From Helopsaltes ochotensis (Eukaryota; Chordata; Aves; Passeriformes; Locustellidae), in contig VXBM01000042.1 in NCBI GenBank assembly GCA_013400155.1, positions 1,253,282 through 1,317,281 on the forward strand: a DNA stretch of 64,000 bases, given 5' to 3'. The position numbers were made by a program, and so were the translations under genes. A model generated the notes under the pieces. It did no database searches. It saw only the letters and a list, made by a program, of their open reading frames with translations, and was not told where the DNA came from. This document shows, one piece after another, positions 11,833 to 25,468 of this stretch. The first letter of the stretch is position 1. The number at the start of each line of letters is the position of its first letter.

Positions 11833-14800
11833 ATTTTAAAAGACAGTATTATGAGCCTGGTTTAGAATTATGAGCCAACACTAAAACTGCATTTGGGATT
11901 CTCTTCCTTCATTATCCATCAGTTACACAGGTAGCTTACTGCTTGCATTCTGCCCACTCCGTGCCAGATGAACCAGTTTCACTTCCACACTCCTGCAGTA
12001 GCTGTGTACCACAGAGGTGGAGGGCAGGGCATTTATCTTGTCACTGTGCACTACACCACCTGCAGCAAGATGATGGTCCCAGCAGACACCTGTGCTTAGA
12101 TGCAAATGCTCATCCTTCACACTACACCACAGGCTAACATTTTACCACAGCCCATACTCTGTCCTTTGCTAGGAGATGGAGGCCTATGTAATTTTGATCA
12201 GACCCCAAGGAAAAGTCAGTCTAGAACTTATTCTCTTCACAACATTTCATGTTTTGTTGCTGTTGTTTTCCTTAATTATCTCTATTAAGACGATAAGCCC
12301 TATGAGATGAAACAGTGTGGTGACTGCACAGAGTAAAGAGGAAGACTGTTCCTCATGATTGTGTGGGAGTTACATTTGTCATATGTTATACTTTCAGATT
12401 TTGACCCACTTGAGTCATCCTGAAGCTGTAAGTGTGTTGGTTGATAAAGCCTGGGTGGTGTTCTAGCAGCTTTGGTGAGCATAGTTCAGTTATGTTTTCT
12501 GTGAGGCTCAACTTGCATCCCAAACAGCAAAGCCATTCTCTTCCCCAAGGAGATCTCTCATCTTGGAAGCTACTCTGCTAAGCCTAAATCAATGCTAACA
12601 AGTAACTCACTCCAGTGCCTATGTTCACTGTGGTCTTCTGCATAGAGAACCCCAAAGTGCTTTACAGAGTCATTCTAGAAATGGTGAAATGGAGAGGTGA
12701 AATGAAGTACTTCCACTGGCCTCAGAAGAAGGTCAACTCCCTGAGCTGCACTGCATGGCTCTGCAAATGTGTTTACCAATTTTCTCTTTCTATTTATGCT
12801 TGACTGAGAGTGCCTCTCTTGTTGGTGGCACAGTTAAAGCAAGCAGGGACAGCCTCTCACATTGCTCACTCTGTGAATCCATGAAATGAAAGAGCTCATC
12901 CCAGCTCCACAGAAACTCTTACAATCAGATACTCACAAACAACTTCATTAATGAAGATGGAATTGTAACAGGCTATATAAGACGTTTAAAGTGTATGTGA
13001 AACACTTTAATCTCCAAAACTACATGAAAGCAAAAGGAAGATTATTATATTCTTCGTTATTTATTCCAACTATTAAGACTACAAAAGCCGTATCAGATTA
13101 AATATCAGTCCTCCAGTATTACTCTGTTGACTCTACTGGCACAACTTGATTAGGACTTTTAAATCCTTTCAATTTTCTATTCATCTTGGAGGAAAATTAC
13201 TCTTCTAGACCAACCCCAAAATCACATAGTTCAGCATTCAAATATCTTTGGTATTAAGGATAACCTAGATATTTTGAAAAGGTCATATATCTTGTCTCTT
13301 GTATACTGTACCACTTGTTCTGATCCTCAGTGTAAGTTAATAGCTTATTTCAGTTTTGATATGTTTTTTGTTTGATTCTTGATTGTTTGATAAGACACTT
13401 TTTGATAAGTATCACAATGATACAAAAAGTAAACTCTAAATGATAAATATTTTTAAAGATATAAAAGTGAAGATTAATCAAATAAATCTGATAGTATCAT
13501 TCAGAATGCAGTGTCAGGTTACAGAGAGAAAATGGAACTTGTATTTTCCCTTTTTTCTAAATAAAGCTTGTGTGAAATCACACAGCAATGCGGTTACATC
13601 TTTCCAGACTGAAAAGACAGAAGGGAAGAAAGGCCTGACCAAAACTGGCAGAAGGACCAGCAGAATACTGTTACTAACAGCTTACTATTTGAACAAAGAT
13701 GATTTTTAAATTTCATTTTAATTATATTTATCTGTGATTACCCCTCTCAGCAGTTCATAGAAGGATCCCATTCAGGTAAAAAAAAAAAATCCCAGTTTGC
13801 ACCAAGACCAAAAGAGAATCAAGTCTCATATCAAAATTCAGGCCAAAATTGATCCACTTTTTACAGTTAGTATCTTTAAAAAAATGTTAATTGAGTGTAC
13901 ATGGAAATCTTTAATCTCCGAAAGTACATGAACACAAAATAGAGACTACAATTGGCCTCCTTACTTACTTCCAGCTGTTCAGATAACAAGAGATATACTA
14001 GACAAAATATCCCTGAGTCCCTGAGTTCTAGGACTACCTGCTTTAAATATTCTTTATCCCAACATAGTTTTCTTGACTAAATAAATCCCAGGATTCTGTG
14101 GACTATAAGAAAAACACAGCTCAGATCATCCCCAAAATCCATTGTGATACTCCTTTATACTCCCTTCCTTTCATTGGCAGCCAAGATGACTGTTTAATAA
14201 ACACAGTTGTGACAGCTAATAATTGTAAATGCTAAAAACAGCAATTCCACTACTTCCTAAGGAAAGCTGTCTTTGCTCTGCAGTTTAGTGTGAACTTTGA
14301 CTGAAATCTTCACTAATTGAAAGTAATTCTATCATAACATACCAGTTGCAACCAATATTGCAGATTCCTTCAACATTTAATAGTCTGTTCTGTCCACTTT
14401 CACAGAAAATCTCTTGACATACCTGGGTTCCTAGATTTGGCAGCTCCTGTAGCAATCAATAACCATATCCAGAGAAATGAGTGTTGCTGTTTCTGTCCTA
14501 CTAGGCATGTTGGTGTATGCAGCAGCTCCCAGTCTGCTCTTTAAACTTTCCACTGTGAATCACCTGATTAGCTGCTGCACTTACTTCCTGAGGAAAGCAG
14601 AAGTGAAAAGCAAATGAACCACAGCTCGGGAGACATCAAGCTCCCAAAGCAATTTAGAACAGCTCAGCTAACACACAAATGTAGAAGGCACAGCATTCTT
14701 CTCCCTGCATCAAGAGTAACCAGGTATCTCCCCCTCTGTACCATATTCACAAGGGGAAAGGGGAGTGGGATTTGTTTCATTTTGGTTTTAAATGTAAGGT

Positions 14801-17800
14801 TCACAAAACTACGTCAGGAACAGAGCACCACAAAGCTCATGCTCTCTGTGCAGCAATCAATGGCCAAATTCAGGCAACTGTTGTAGTCCTTCCTCAAATG
14901 CCGCACCCTTAAAATAAACACATTTGAATGGAAAGGGGAATTTTGTCTCCCTGACCTCAAAAACAGTCAAGGTAGTTTACTTAGATCAAGAGGCAAACAA
15001 GCACTATAAGCTCACTGACAACACAAATGAACCTTGAGTAGATAGGGGCTTGGGGGAAGATCGCTTCTTGGTTGTCTAATTGCTTTTTTTGTTCTCCCTA
15101 ATAAGACATCTGAAAAGATTTATAATATTTTTTTTAAGGGGAGGTGGAGTTTAAACATTTTTACACAGGAAATTCAAGTGTTTCCAACTGCTTCTCCCCA
15201 GCAATTTTACAGTGACCTTGAGAACCAACGGGATTATGACCTTACAGTGACTGAAACCTGAGGGGACTCTACCCTAGGTGGTTAAAGCCACCTGTTCTCT
15301 GTTAACATCTGCTTTATTCAAATGCTTGAAAAAGCATTCAAAAGGAAAACTAACCAACTTTCTCTTCCAACTAAGCTGCAATTTCACTTCATAAAGCACT
15401 GCTAATCCAGGTTGAAGACTCCCAGTAAGCCATACCCCACCAGATAGCAATTGCCTATACTCCTCAGGGACCTCTTTTGATGCAGTAGTGCTCCTGGCAC
15501 AGAGCAATCCCAGAGGACTGTTCTCATACCTTATGGGGAATGTCTTGTATTGGAATACAGGCAGCAGCCAAATCATGGGTTTAGAGCATCCCTTTACACA
15601 TTATACCAGAATTTAAGCAGAACTGTAGCTTTGTGGCAAACAGAAATATACCTTAGATCCCAAGGAAAAGACTCTGCACCAGTCTATACATACAGCAGCC
15701 GCTAAACTGACCAAGTTCTGGAAAGCATTAGCTAAACTAAGCATAATTTAGAGTGTTTTCCAAGAAGATGCAAGGTCACACTGAGCTATGCACACTCAGG
15801 GCAGCTCCAGTCAGTGAATGTTGCATTTGGCCACTTCAGTGAGCCCCAGAGGCACTCACAGCTCCCTGCTGCACTGGTGTGGCCTCTGGCAGCTCTCAGA
15901 ACAGGCTGAACAAGCTCACACAGCCTGCAAAACTCTGTGCCAACACATCTGCTGCTTTCCTGCTGTAGACCATTCACATACAAGCTGATCCACTTCCAGC
16001 TGCAATCTAGCCGAACCCACGCCGGTGAGATGAATGGCAGAAGCACAGAGATCCAGAAGAGAATATTAATACCAATCCAGAGAGAACATCACTGTCTTAG
16101 TCTTCCTAACACAGAAAAAAGCCTAAATGTGCTCCACTTTCACCCTTTTACTGCCACTTTAAAAACAAAGAAAACAATTTGCAGCAGCCTTGCCAAACTG
16201 TTTGATCAGAGAGGTTTATTTCCCAGGGATCTTCCCAATCCAGTGGTACCTCCTCACTAGATGATGTCAGGACTCAAGCAGACACACAATTGTTAGGAGA
16301 GTCACAGTAGAGGAAGCACCATTTCTCTTTTTCATACTTTGCTGTTGATGAGTCTGAAAGTCCAGTTTCAACATGCCCACCCACTTAATCTCTGCTTCAC
16401 TGGAGCAAAACAGATGTAGCCAAATTATCTGTAGTAAAAATAACTCAAGGGATAAAGACAAACATACAGTTAAGATATTAAGAAACAGTGCCACAACACC
16501 CTTTGTCAGTCCGGGCTGTTTATACTAAAAACCCCTTTGTAATGTGCCTCCACCTACAAAAACGGGAAAAAAAATCCTTCTTTGTCCTCTTCCCTATAGT
16601 CTCAGGAAAAGAAAGAAAAAAGAAGGGCACGGCTCTCACATGCATTTGCATCTATGTCAGGGCACCTATTTCAAAGGAACCTTCATTTTGTTTGAGATCT
16701 CTAGAAAGGGCACTAAATCTCCTGGCCCCAGCAGCCAGCTCCACCAACACCAACTGGAAACTGCCATGTGGCAGGGCAGCACTGTGCTCTAGGTCATCCA
16801 TGGCAAGTGGAGACAAGCCTGGCCCAGACTTTCTGAGGCAAGGATCCAGAGATAACTACAACTACAAGGCCCACCTGTCTCACAGCAACGAATACTGTCC
16901 CTCATGTCGCTTCTTGTCAAACTTCTCTTTTCTTTGCCATTCCAATCCCCACACAAAAGTGGAAAAAAACTAGATTCATGCCTTTACACCTATAATACCA
17001 GCCACACCAATGTATCTTAGTGGTTCAGAATGCCAAGAATCACAGTACTTCTTCAGCCTGAGGCTGGAGGTCAGCGAATGCAGGTTTTCCCAAAGACACA
17101 GCTTGCAGTATGCTGCAGTTGTACTGCATCCACTGGAATGGCTGCAGCAAGAGCAGACACGTCCCCTGGCTACTGCTGTGCAGTTGCCTTTGCCTGAGGG
17201 GCTCATAGTTCAGCCCAAATGCAAACCCAAATGGGATGGGGCTTTGCTGAAAAGCCCGTATTTCTCCCTTCAGCAGGTTTGTCTCCTTGTAGACATAAAA
17301 AGTAAAATTCAGCTGAATTTGCTGAGACAATACATTTGTGTGCTGCACATTTGTAACCTTCAATCTAGAGAAAAAAAAAAGCAATTCAAACATGTGTTCC
17401 TTTCAACATTTCAGTGTCCAAAAGTTGAATTAGCTGCAGGCTCTTTCCCACTCTTTGCCTTTCTTGCTAAAATCCATCATCTTTTCTTGATAAAAAGAAA
17501 GTTGATTAAAAAATGTTCTTAGAATCATTATTCATTTCTGTAGGGAAGCGGCTGTGTTTCATTTTCATCCCTTCTTTTCAGTGGCAGAACAGAAGCTAAG
17601 AGAGAAACCACAGAGAAAGGGAACACAGAAATTTAAACCATCTGCTTAACCATCATTTTCACTCATCATTTTTCTCAGCAAACCTTGAAATTTGCAATGA
17701 AGGAGGCATTCAGCTCCATCAGCACATCCTCCCAAAGAAGCAAAGGCAGCAGGCTACAAAGAAGCTGCAGCATTGTGGCCCCAGCAGCTCAGTTTCTCTC

Positions 17801-19166
17801 CCTCATTTTCTAGCTCTGATATGTCCCCTGCTAACTACTATTTTTTTCTTTTTGGTTGGTTGGATTAGATTTTTTGGTCTTTTTGCAGCTCCCAAGTCTA
17901 CTGATAAACTGCAGCTCTCGTGACCTTGTGCTCCCAGAGAGACTCTGCACACATCCAGGAAGGCTGCTTTCCCACAGTCAGTACTGCTCAGGTACCTGCA
18001 AGCGCCTGATAAGCCAGGTTTAATAAGTTGTCACACCCTATCCATGGATAAGCCTGGTTTTTCTGTAGATATTCTTCTAGCTCTGTGAACTAGACCCTTG
18101 TATCTTCCCTTTTCTTGAATTCTTTATTTATGGGACCAATACCCCAATTTCATTTGGTTTGCCATATCATACAAAATTCCTGACAAAAGGAATGGGGATG
18201 AAAACAGTGGTTTTGCAATCTGGTATGTTCTGATTTAAAAAAAAAACAATTCTTGAAGCTGAGTAACTTCCCTGAGGACTGTTGCTTTTAGGGTGCTCAA
18301 ACAGCCCTGTTCTAGGCTGGTAAATAATAAGAAAAAAATAGCCTTAATCTCAATTTATAGCCAGGTTCTATATTAGTGTTCGCTTTTGTGCTAGGAACTG
18401 GACTAATAAGGATACATAAAATTATGCCTTCTGCCTTCTGCTGCTCATCAGAGAAGTAATTTTAGTCCTGAAAATAAACCCAAGCACTGCCCAAGTAGAA
18501 AATACTTTGTTAAGGGGGCAAATCAGAGCAAGTAGTCACTGGCTGTCTGATCATTCGGAGCTCAGAGCATTCAGCAGAGCTTGAAAGCAGAGCTGTCACA
18601 GCAGAGGCAGCTTCCATATGCAGTGCAGGAGGAACTGGCAGAAGAATGCAGCCCTTACCTTGCAGTGGGGCTCACCACAAGAGGGAAGTGCAACAGGCTC
18701 CTCCGCAGCTCCGTGTCAGATGGGGGTCCCTTTGCTGCTGTGCCATTGCAGGGCTGCAGAGCAGCGGCTCACATCTGACAAACCAGCAAATTCCTTCTGC
18801 AAGGCTGCACCTTAGGATGTCAGTTCAGACACACGGCCTCCAGGATCACTGCCCTCAAGAGCTGCCTGGATGTGAGCAGGGAAATGTGAATGGCAGGCTT
18901 CACGTGAAGGTCTACAAAGGCTTATTCAGTAGCAAGAGCTGCTAAACTGTCAGAAAAACAGACAGCAGTCGTAAGGTGAAACCTAAATAATAATTTTGTA
19001 TCTCAGTACATCGGTCACAATGCAGATGCCTATAACCTGAAGGAAGCAGAAACCTACCTTGTCAAAGTCTAGGACCTATACACACCCAGAAGGTAACCTG
19101 CAAGGTTTGCCCCCTTCATCCAAATATGTAGGAACAAACTACTACCAGAACCTGACAGAGTTACTA

Positions 19167-19197
19167 TAAATAAATAAAATTAAATTAAATTTAAAAA
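19167..19197. repeat. AT-rich simple repeat (TAAA/TTAAA)
   Basis: Runs of TAAA followed by TTAAA units; a low-complexity tract. Confidence 0.8.
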
Positions 19198-19664
19198 TCA
19201 GACACATGGCTTGTATTTCATTCGGCACAAGTGGAAGAATAACTCAGGGGGGGAATCCATCCTAAAAAACATCTGAAATGCACAGATGACAAGAGTATGA
19301 CTAAACCCTTAGTGAGACAGGCAAGGCTCTGGTGGTATTTTTATTTCTATTTAATGTCTTATCCTTTTTCATTTCCACTAAACTTCTATTTTCTATTTTT
19401 ATGTCTTTTTATTTTTTGCAAATGAGATGAGAATAAAGATGAAAAATTCAGCCAGCCAGCCTTTGCCCAATAGAGGTATGCTGGCCAGAAATATTCAGAG
19501 CTCTCCCCTTTCCACAGGCCTATTTTGTCCATATAGATCTTAATAGGAAACTGCACCTTACAGCCTTTTAGCCTCTGTCTGAGCTCCAGAGAACATTACT
19601 TGCTTTGTGGTTCTCAGCGGTTAATTCTGGGCTTCCTTTGTGTTGGCACCGTCCTCCCTGAGCG

Positions 19665-19680
19665 TCACGAGGTGGCAGCA
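19665..19680 (+). promoter_or_regulatory. Candidate CTCF-type binding motif
   Basis: TCACGAGGTGGCAGCA agrees with the core CTCF consensus (CCASYAGRKGGCRSY) at about 13 of 15 positions. This is a motif match by eye only. Occupancy is unknown, and such matches also occur by chance. Confidence 0.4.
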
Positions 19681-22257
19681 CAGCAGAAGGGCTTGCAAGG
19701 GCTGCTCTTAACATCAGGCAGCCAAAATCTCACCTACCTGCAAGTTCATTTTCATCTCAGAGTTGCAGCTTCCATTTCTTTTCCTGAGACCAGCTTAAAA
19801 AGTGAGAGAATAGAGTGTCGCGGCACAAAATATAACCACTCACCTGCCTGTTCATGTGCTTTCAGATATTTGAGCATTTATAGGATTACATTTTCACACT
19901 CCCTCCAGCCTCTGGAACGGACAGATTTTTAGTTGGGCACCCAGCTGAGAAGCCACTTAGAAAACAGTGGTGTACTTTGACCTTCTCACTTTAGGGACAC
20001 AGCTTATAAAGGTATCAGCATATAGCAGAGCAGATAAAAGATTGTGGATGAAGAATGGAACTCTGGGGGAAGCAAATTACTTTTAAATTGTGTCAGCAAA
20101 AACATAAGGGATATTTAGTTAAAAATGGGGTTTGATGCTTTCAAAATTAAACTAGTTGATATTTTGTTTTGGAAAGGCATTTTTTCATTTAAACCTTGAA
20201 CAAAAATATTAGTAAGGCTAGATGAAGGATAACAAACAAGAATACACTGAGACAAATTATAGTGGTGGGGAGTTCAGGTGGGTGATTTTTTGAGGGTTTT
20301 TTGGTTGTTTTTAAACAAAACAAAAATCCCATTCATAAAACTTTAATGAGTAGTACAGTTCTCTCTGAAAATCCAGTACTATAGAACTTTTCAGTACCTT
20401 ATTTTTTCCAAGCTGAAATTTCTTGCAGGAACACAAGCTTAGGAAACTTCTTAAGGATTTAGAACTATGGGATTTTTTTTTGGTCCAACAGATTTCTGAC
20501 TTTTCAAATTAAGTATCTCTATGCAGACTCATTATACTGCAGCTATGAGTAGACAACCTTCACACCAGGGCATATCTGAAAAGGCATTTGTATAAATACA
20601 CAGTTGGACAATCCAAATGAGTCTGCTCCACATATGAGTATTGGGGTAGGCAAAGGGAAGAAGCATTTGTCATTTTTCAGGAAACTGATGTCCTTGTAAA
20701 CAAGATGCTGATTACCAAGCTAAGACAACCTTTAACAGGATAATATCTGCTCTAAAATGAATGATGCTTTAAAATACTATGATTCCTAAATTTTTTTCAA
20801 CTACAGAGAAGTTGAAAATTTTTTTAAAATAATAACACCTTTTTTTCCATAACATTTTGATCCAAAAACATTCATGGGAACATATTTTCAGATAACACTT
20901 TTATGTAATAGGTAATATTTATTATATGAAACACATTTTATTGGGAATTTTTCTTCCATACATCTTGAAAAGCTTATCAGAGAGGTCAGTTTTACAGACT
21001 CCATTTCACAGGCTGGAAACTGTAACATTAAGAATTGAAATGACATACCCAGCCAGTGGCAGCGCCAGAAATAGTACCTGGGCCTCCAAAACCCAAGTCT
21101 GGAAGTCATTAAAAACTCTATTTTAATTTCATTGTTTTCTTCTTCTCTGCTTCAAATGATTTGAAACAGAAGAAAAATGGGTCAGTGTTAAAATAATAGC
21201 ACATTTGAAATTTTTAGCTCCCTCCATTTTTCACCTAGCCTCCAGTTTTCACCCTGGTTTCATTTTGAATCAGATCTGCCTAAATGACTATATTTTTCCC
21301 TGAGGCAGCAGGAGGAGATACATTCCTGAGGATGCCAGTTTCAGTCCCTGGTGCCTAAAATATGCATGCACTGCTCTGTGATTCCTGCCATTAAAAGAAA
21401 AAAAAGTAACATTCATTCTGCAGAGATAGCATTCAAGTTTTAAATAATGCATTTCTTTATCTCCTCTCCCAGCCAAGGACCTCATTTCTTCCAGGCCCAT
21501 AGGTGACAGGATTAACATTTGCCCAGGTTACTGTGTTTTATGCAGCTGATTCATGGGGTCGTGTAGCTCCTTGCCAAAGGAGCCAATATTGCTGCCACTG
21601 TTCTCAAAGGTGCAGGGAAGGTCTGGGGGTGTGCAGAAACAGATGAACAAGTGAGAAATCAATCTCTCTAGACTTTCACATCCTACCTGTCTCAGGAATA
21701 GCAAAGAAGCTCAATCTGGCAAATTTTGTTAGGTGATTGGAGCAGACTGCATAACTGTGTAGGTAATACAATTAGAATCAGAGATGTCAGCACAACAGCA
21801 CAGTTAACTGGGACTTGGTCATGTTAAAAAACTTCATTTTAAAGTTTGAGATGTTTTGCTTACGTAATGCAAAATCCAAACAATGTGAACTACTTCAATA
21901 AATTCTGATCCAGCAGGTCAGTTAAGCATATATTTTGATATGAAGCTTGTGAGCACTCTCTCATGATTTAAATTTAACCTTCAAATGTTTTTTTGTATTG
22001 GAATCAGGAAATTAGGCTCAGAAAGATCAGAATATGTTTCACAGAGAATTTCTGTGAGAAGAATCCCATTTAAAAGAGGCAATGATGAAGGGAAGATCTT
22101 CAACTGTGATTTCCTTGATTTGACAGCAGTAGCAGTCCTCTCAGATCTGTGGTGATCTGAAGGTGATAATGAGGCAAGAGCTAGAGAAAAGTAGCATTTT
22201 GTTAGATAAAAAGATATAGCAGCAGAAAAGAGGCTTTTAGAAAAGCTCACAAAAATG

Positions 22258-22660
22258 GTGACAGAAGGGACCTCTGGAGGTTACTTAGTCCAGCCTTCTA
22301 CTTGGAACAGAAGTAGCACCAAAACCTGACTAATCTAATCATCTTAAAAACCTCTGAAGGCTGACATCTCCCCTGCTCTGAAGGTATCTGTCCCAGTGCT
22401 GCATCATCCTCTTGGTCAAAAAGTTTTTCTGGGCTCCGGTCTGAGTTCCTGAAGTCCAAACTTGGGGGCATTGCTTTCTGTGTTTTAGCATCTGTACTAC
22501 CAGGTGCTTGATTTTATACTCTGAAAATGTCCTTTAACTATCTGTGGGTTGATATTAGATTCCTCCATTAGCCTTTTTGCCAGATTAAGCAAGTCTGTCT
22601 CTCTCAACGCTAGGAGAGGTGTCCTCGTGCTAAACAGTCTGAGTAGCCCTTATTCAGACC
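22258..22660 (-). mobile_element. Degenerate CR1-type LINE 3' fragment
   Basis: The plus strand shows the reverse complement of a CR1-like 3' region: AAGGGACCTCTGGAGG, then TAGTCCAGCCTTC, then CCCAGTGCTGCATCATCCTC, then GTCAAAAAGTTTTTC, and later GGAGAGGTGTCCTCG. The order agrees with the typical CR1 tail and terminal ORF2 region. Many substitutions and missing hexamer/octamer tail copies point to an old insertion. The exact subfamily cannot be told by eye. Confidence 0.75.
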
Positions 22661-23169
22661 TGAAACATATTCCAAACCAAATATAATTTGGGAAAATTTA
22701 TTTCTGTGTACCTTGATTGTGTTAACTCTATTTTATCTCACTGTGAGACACAAGTTGCAGTGTCATTGTCATCCTATTTCAGAATGGAAAATACCCACTA
22801 GATCTTGTACAGAACAGAACCAAATAATTCAAAGTCTCTGATCTGCTCTGGCACATCCCATGTAGGTATTGCAATGGTTGAAAGATTTCCCTCTGCCTCC
22901 TTGATAAAGCTATCATCTAGACACAAAATTAGGATGGGCACTGGTTGTCCATACAACTAGTATCCATTCTGTATTTATATCTTTGTCCTGTGAAAAGCAA
23001 ATGTGATGCAATACTTGGAGCTATGCTGTCTCAGTTTTCTTATGTTCACCTCCATTACCAAAGTAAACTTTGCTTGCAGACATGTTTAGGAAAATGGCAA
23101 CAGCAGGGGTTTCTAGTACTAAAGAGGACATATAATTTCTGATCCTGGTATAATAAGGATAATACCACA

Positions 23170-23261
23170 AAGAAAACAGAAAATACAAAAACCCACAAAA
23201 ACAAAAACACCAAAACAAAACAAACAAAAAAAACCAAAACCAAAACAAACAAACAAAAAAT
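23170..23261. repeat. A-rich (CAAAA)n low-complexity tract
   Basis: About 90 bp of CAAAA/CAAA/CCAAAA units, nearly lacking T. Confidence 0.9.
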
Positions 23262-23493
23262 CCTCTAGGAACATACTTTGTCTCCCTGTTTATGAAATCT
23301 AGAATACCTGGATTTATAAAACACTTACTGCTCTTAGGAAAGTTCTTCAAATATCTATTCATGATCTAAGTCTTGCTTTCCTGTAATATATGAATTCATC
23401 ACAAAACACATTTGTAAATCTATCAGATCGTTCAGAATTGTCTATCCTTATTTTTACCACCTCTTCAATTGCACTACCTAAAAAAAAGCTGAG

Positions 23494-23524
23494 AAATTTT
23501 CAGCTTCTCAAAAGCTGAAAATTT
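23494..23524. repeat. Perfect inverted repeat with 13-bp arms
   Basis: AAATTTTCAGCTT at 23494-23506 is the exact reverse complement of AAGCTGAAAATTT at 23512-23524, with a 5-bp spacer. A further AAGCTGA just upstream can pair with the same central TCAGCTT, giving an alternative hairpin. Confidence 0.9.
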
Positions 23525-24543
23525 TTGTCAAAAGTTTCACTTCTCATTAGAATAGTGCACCAGAGTTTACAGTTTATAAAAAAATCAGAAAGGGGACATC
23601 AACATCTCTGAAGTTTGTCAAGCATAAACAAAAAGGGAAAGAAATCCAAGTCATGCTTTTTTTCAATCTACTATGAAAAATAACATACAATTCTCAAGGT
23701 GTTTTTGCAGGCCACTTATGTAAAATACCTATTTTTCTTACAGGGCACTCTTTTGAATAAATTTGGATTACCTTAAGGTATTTGCCATAGTACTAGGTGA
23801 GATCTTGCAGGGTTATAGGTACACTTAGTATATGTTCACCACTGCAGAAGAGAAAAAAATTAAAGTGTGCCAGGAATATCTCTGCAGGGTAGTTCCTTGT
23901 CCCACTGAAGTCCAAGGCAGCTGTGTTATTGGCTTCTCTCAAGCTACAGCTGCTCTCTAGAGAGTCACTCCTACATCCTGAAATCAAAGATTAATTACTC
24001 CTGACCTATTTGTGGAATGTGACTAGATGAGAAGGAACATCGACTGTAAAAGAATAATAAAGTCACCCAGAAATTCCCTAGTTTTATTCTGAAAGACATT
24101 AAAAATTATTCTTACTTAGTTTCCCCCTTAGCCCTCATTCCTGAATGTAATTCTGTAAGATCATAGTTCTGTCCCTTCCTAGCAGTCATGATGTGTTTGG
24201 CACATTCACTGCCTCCTGCGGTAAGCATTACCCCTGGAAGGCCAGGATGTCATTAGGCTTATGCATTTCCTTACTTTACAGCCAAACCTAAAGAAATTGT
24301 TCCATCCTTCACCCCTTGGCATTAGATAATCCCCAAACTAAAGTTCTTCCTGAATTACCTTCTTTCCCTCAAAGATACCTTTGAGCTTCCAGTTGTTTCC
24401 AGAGGTGCTCTAGGATATCTACACAGCTTTCCCCATTCTGCATTATCAGTTTATGTGGTACTAAAGAGGCCGTCTCTAAAGAAGAACAGGAAAATTCCTC
24501 TCTTCATGGTTTGAGAGTTTCTTGCTTTAAGCCCTAAGACTTG

Positions 24544-24559
24544 CCAGTAACGTTACTGG
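24544..24559. repeat. Perfect 16-bp palindrome
   Basis: CCAGTAAC is followed immediately by GTTACTGG, and then by a third, direct copy of TTACTGG. Confidence 0.9.
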
Positions 24560-25420
24560 TTACTGGCAGCTGAAAGACCAGTAGCCTTTTTCACCTAGAA
24601 AACCAGCTGGCATCATCAGCATCAAGAGGTTTCAAGTGGTGATCACTTAGCCTGTAAGCAAGGGTTATACCAAATTGAAGTTCCTTCTGGTCATTAGATA
24701 GTTGAAAAGTTGTTAATGTATGCACAAACTACTTCAGCAGAATTCCACAGTTCCTGAATACATAACTATTCAAACTTGCCATGCAGAAGAAATGTTTATG
24801 GATCTCAAAACGCACACCATGGTCTTTCCTTGTTTCTCTGGACCCTTTTCCGTGAACTCCATTTTATAATAGATTAGAACAGATTGCAATTTTGGTTACA
24901 GTCTAAATAAACTGGATCTGAAATTCAGTGGGGCCAAAGTCCAGGGTGATTTGATCTTGGGCTTTGATCCAGGCGCATCATGCTGATGAGCAAAGAAAAT
25001 GTTATCAGTCAGCTAGTTACAACAAGTCCTTGGCCTGCAGATGGAGCAGAAGATGAGGAGGAGGAAAAGAGGATATACGGTGTGATAATTGGTAGGTGAC
25101 AGCATGCTGTGTGTGCAGCCTGGGGAAACAGAGATCCATTCAATCCACCTCATAACAGCTTCAGCAACTTCACTGGCCCACGCACTTTTCCGTCTCGAGC
25201 ACCCGCCGTGTTTCATAGCCTCCAGTCATCAGCCTTGGCGCCAACACATGAATCATAACTTCTGTGAGTGTCCCCGCTGCAGCAACTTATTATCATCCTC
25301 TGCAGTTAGATAGCACTTGCCAATCCCAGATCTCAAAACACTGCATTAATATGGACACCACCTGGGATTTAATATCTTGCTTGCAGCCAGAAATCAGCTG
25401 TCATTAAGACAAGAGAGCCC

Positions 25421-25468
25421 CTCTCCTCACTCTCCTCACTCTCCTCTCTCCTCACTCTCCTCACTCTT
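25421..25468. repeat. CT-rich minisatellite, 9-bp unit
   Basis: About five copies of CTCTCCTCA, with one variant (CTCTCCTCT) and one shortened copy. The strand is purely pyrimidine apart from a single A per unit. Confidence 0.9.

Noticed and set aside
16488..17522. Open frames of 161 and 170 codons on the plus strand, with a 117-codon frame opposite
   Set aside because: The translations are low in recognisable motifs, frames overlap on both strands, and there is no similarity to known proteins.
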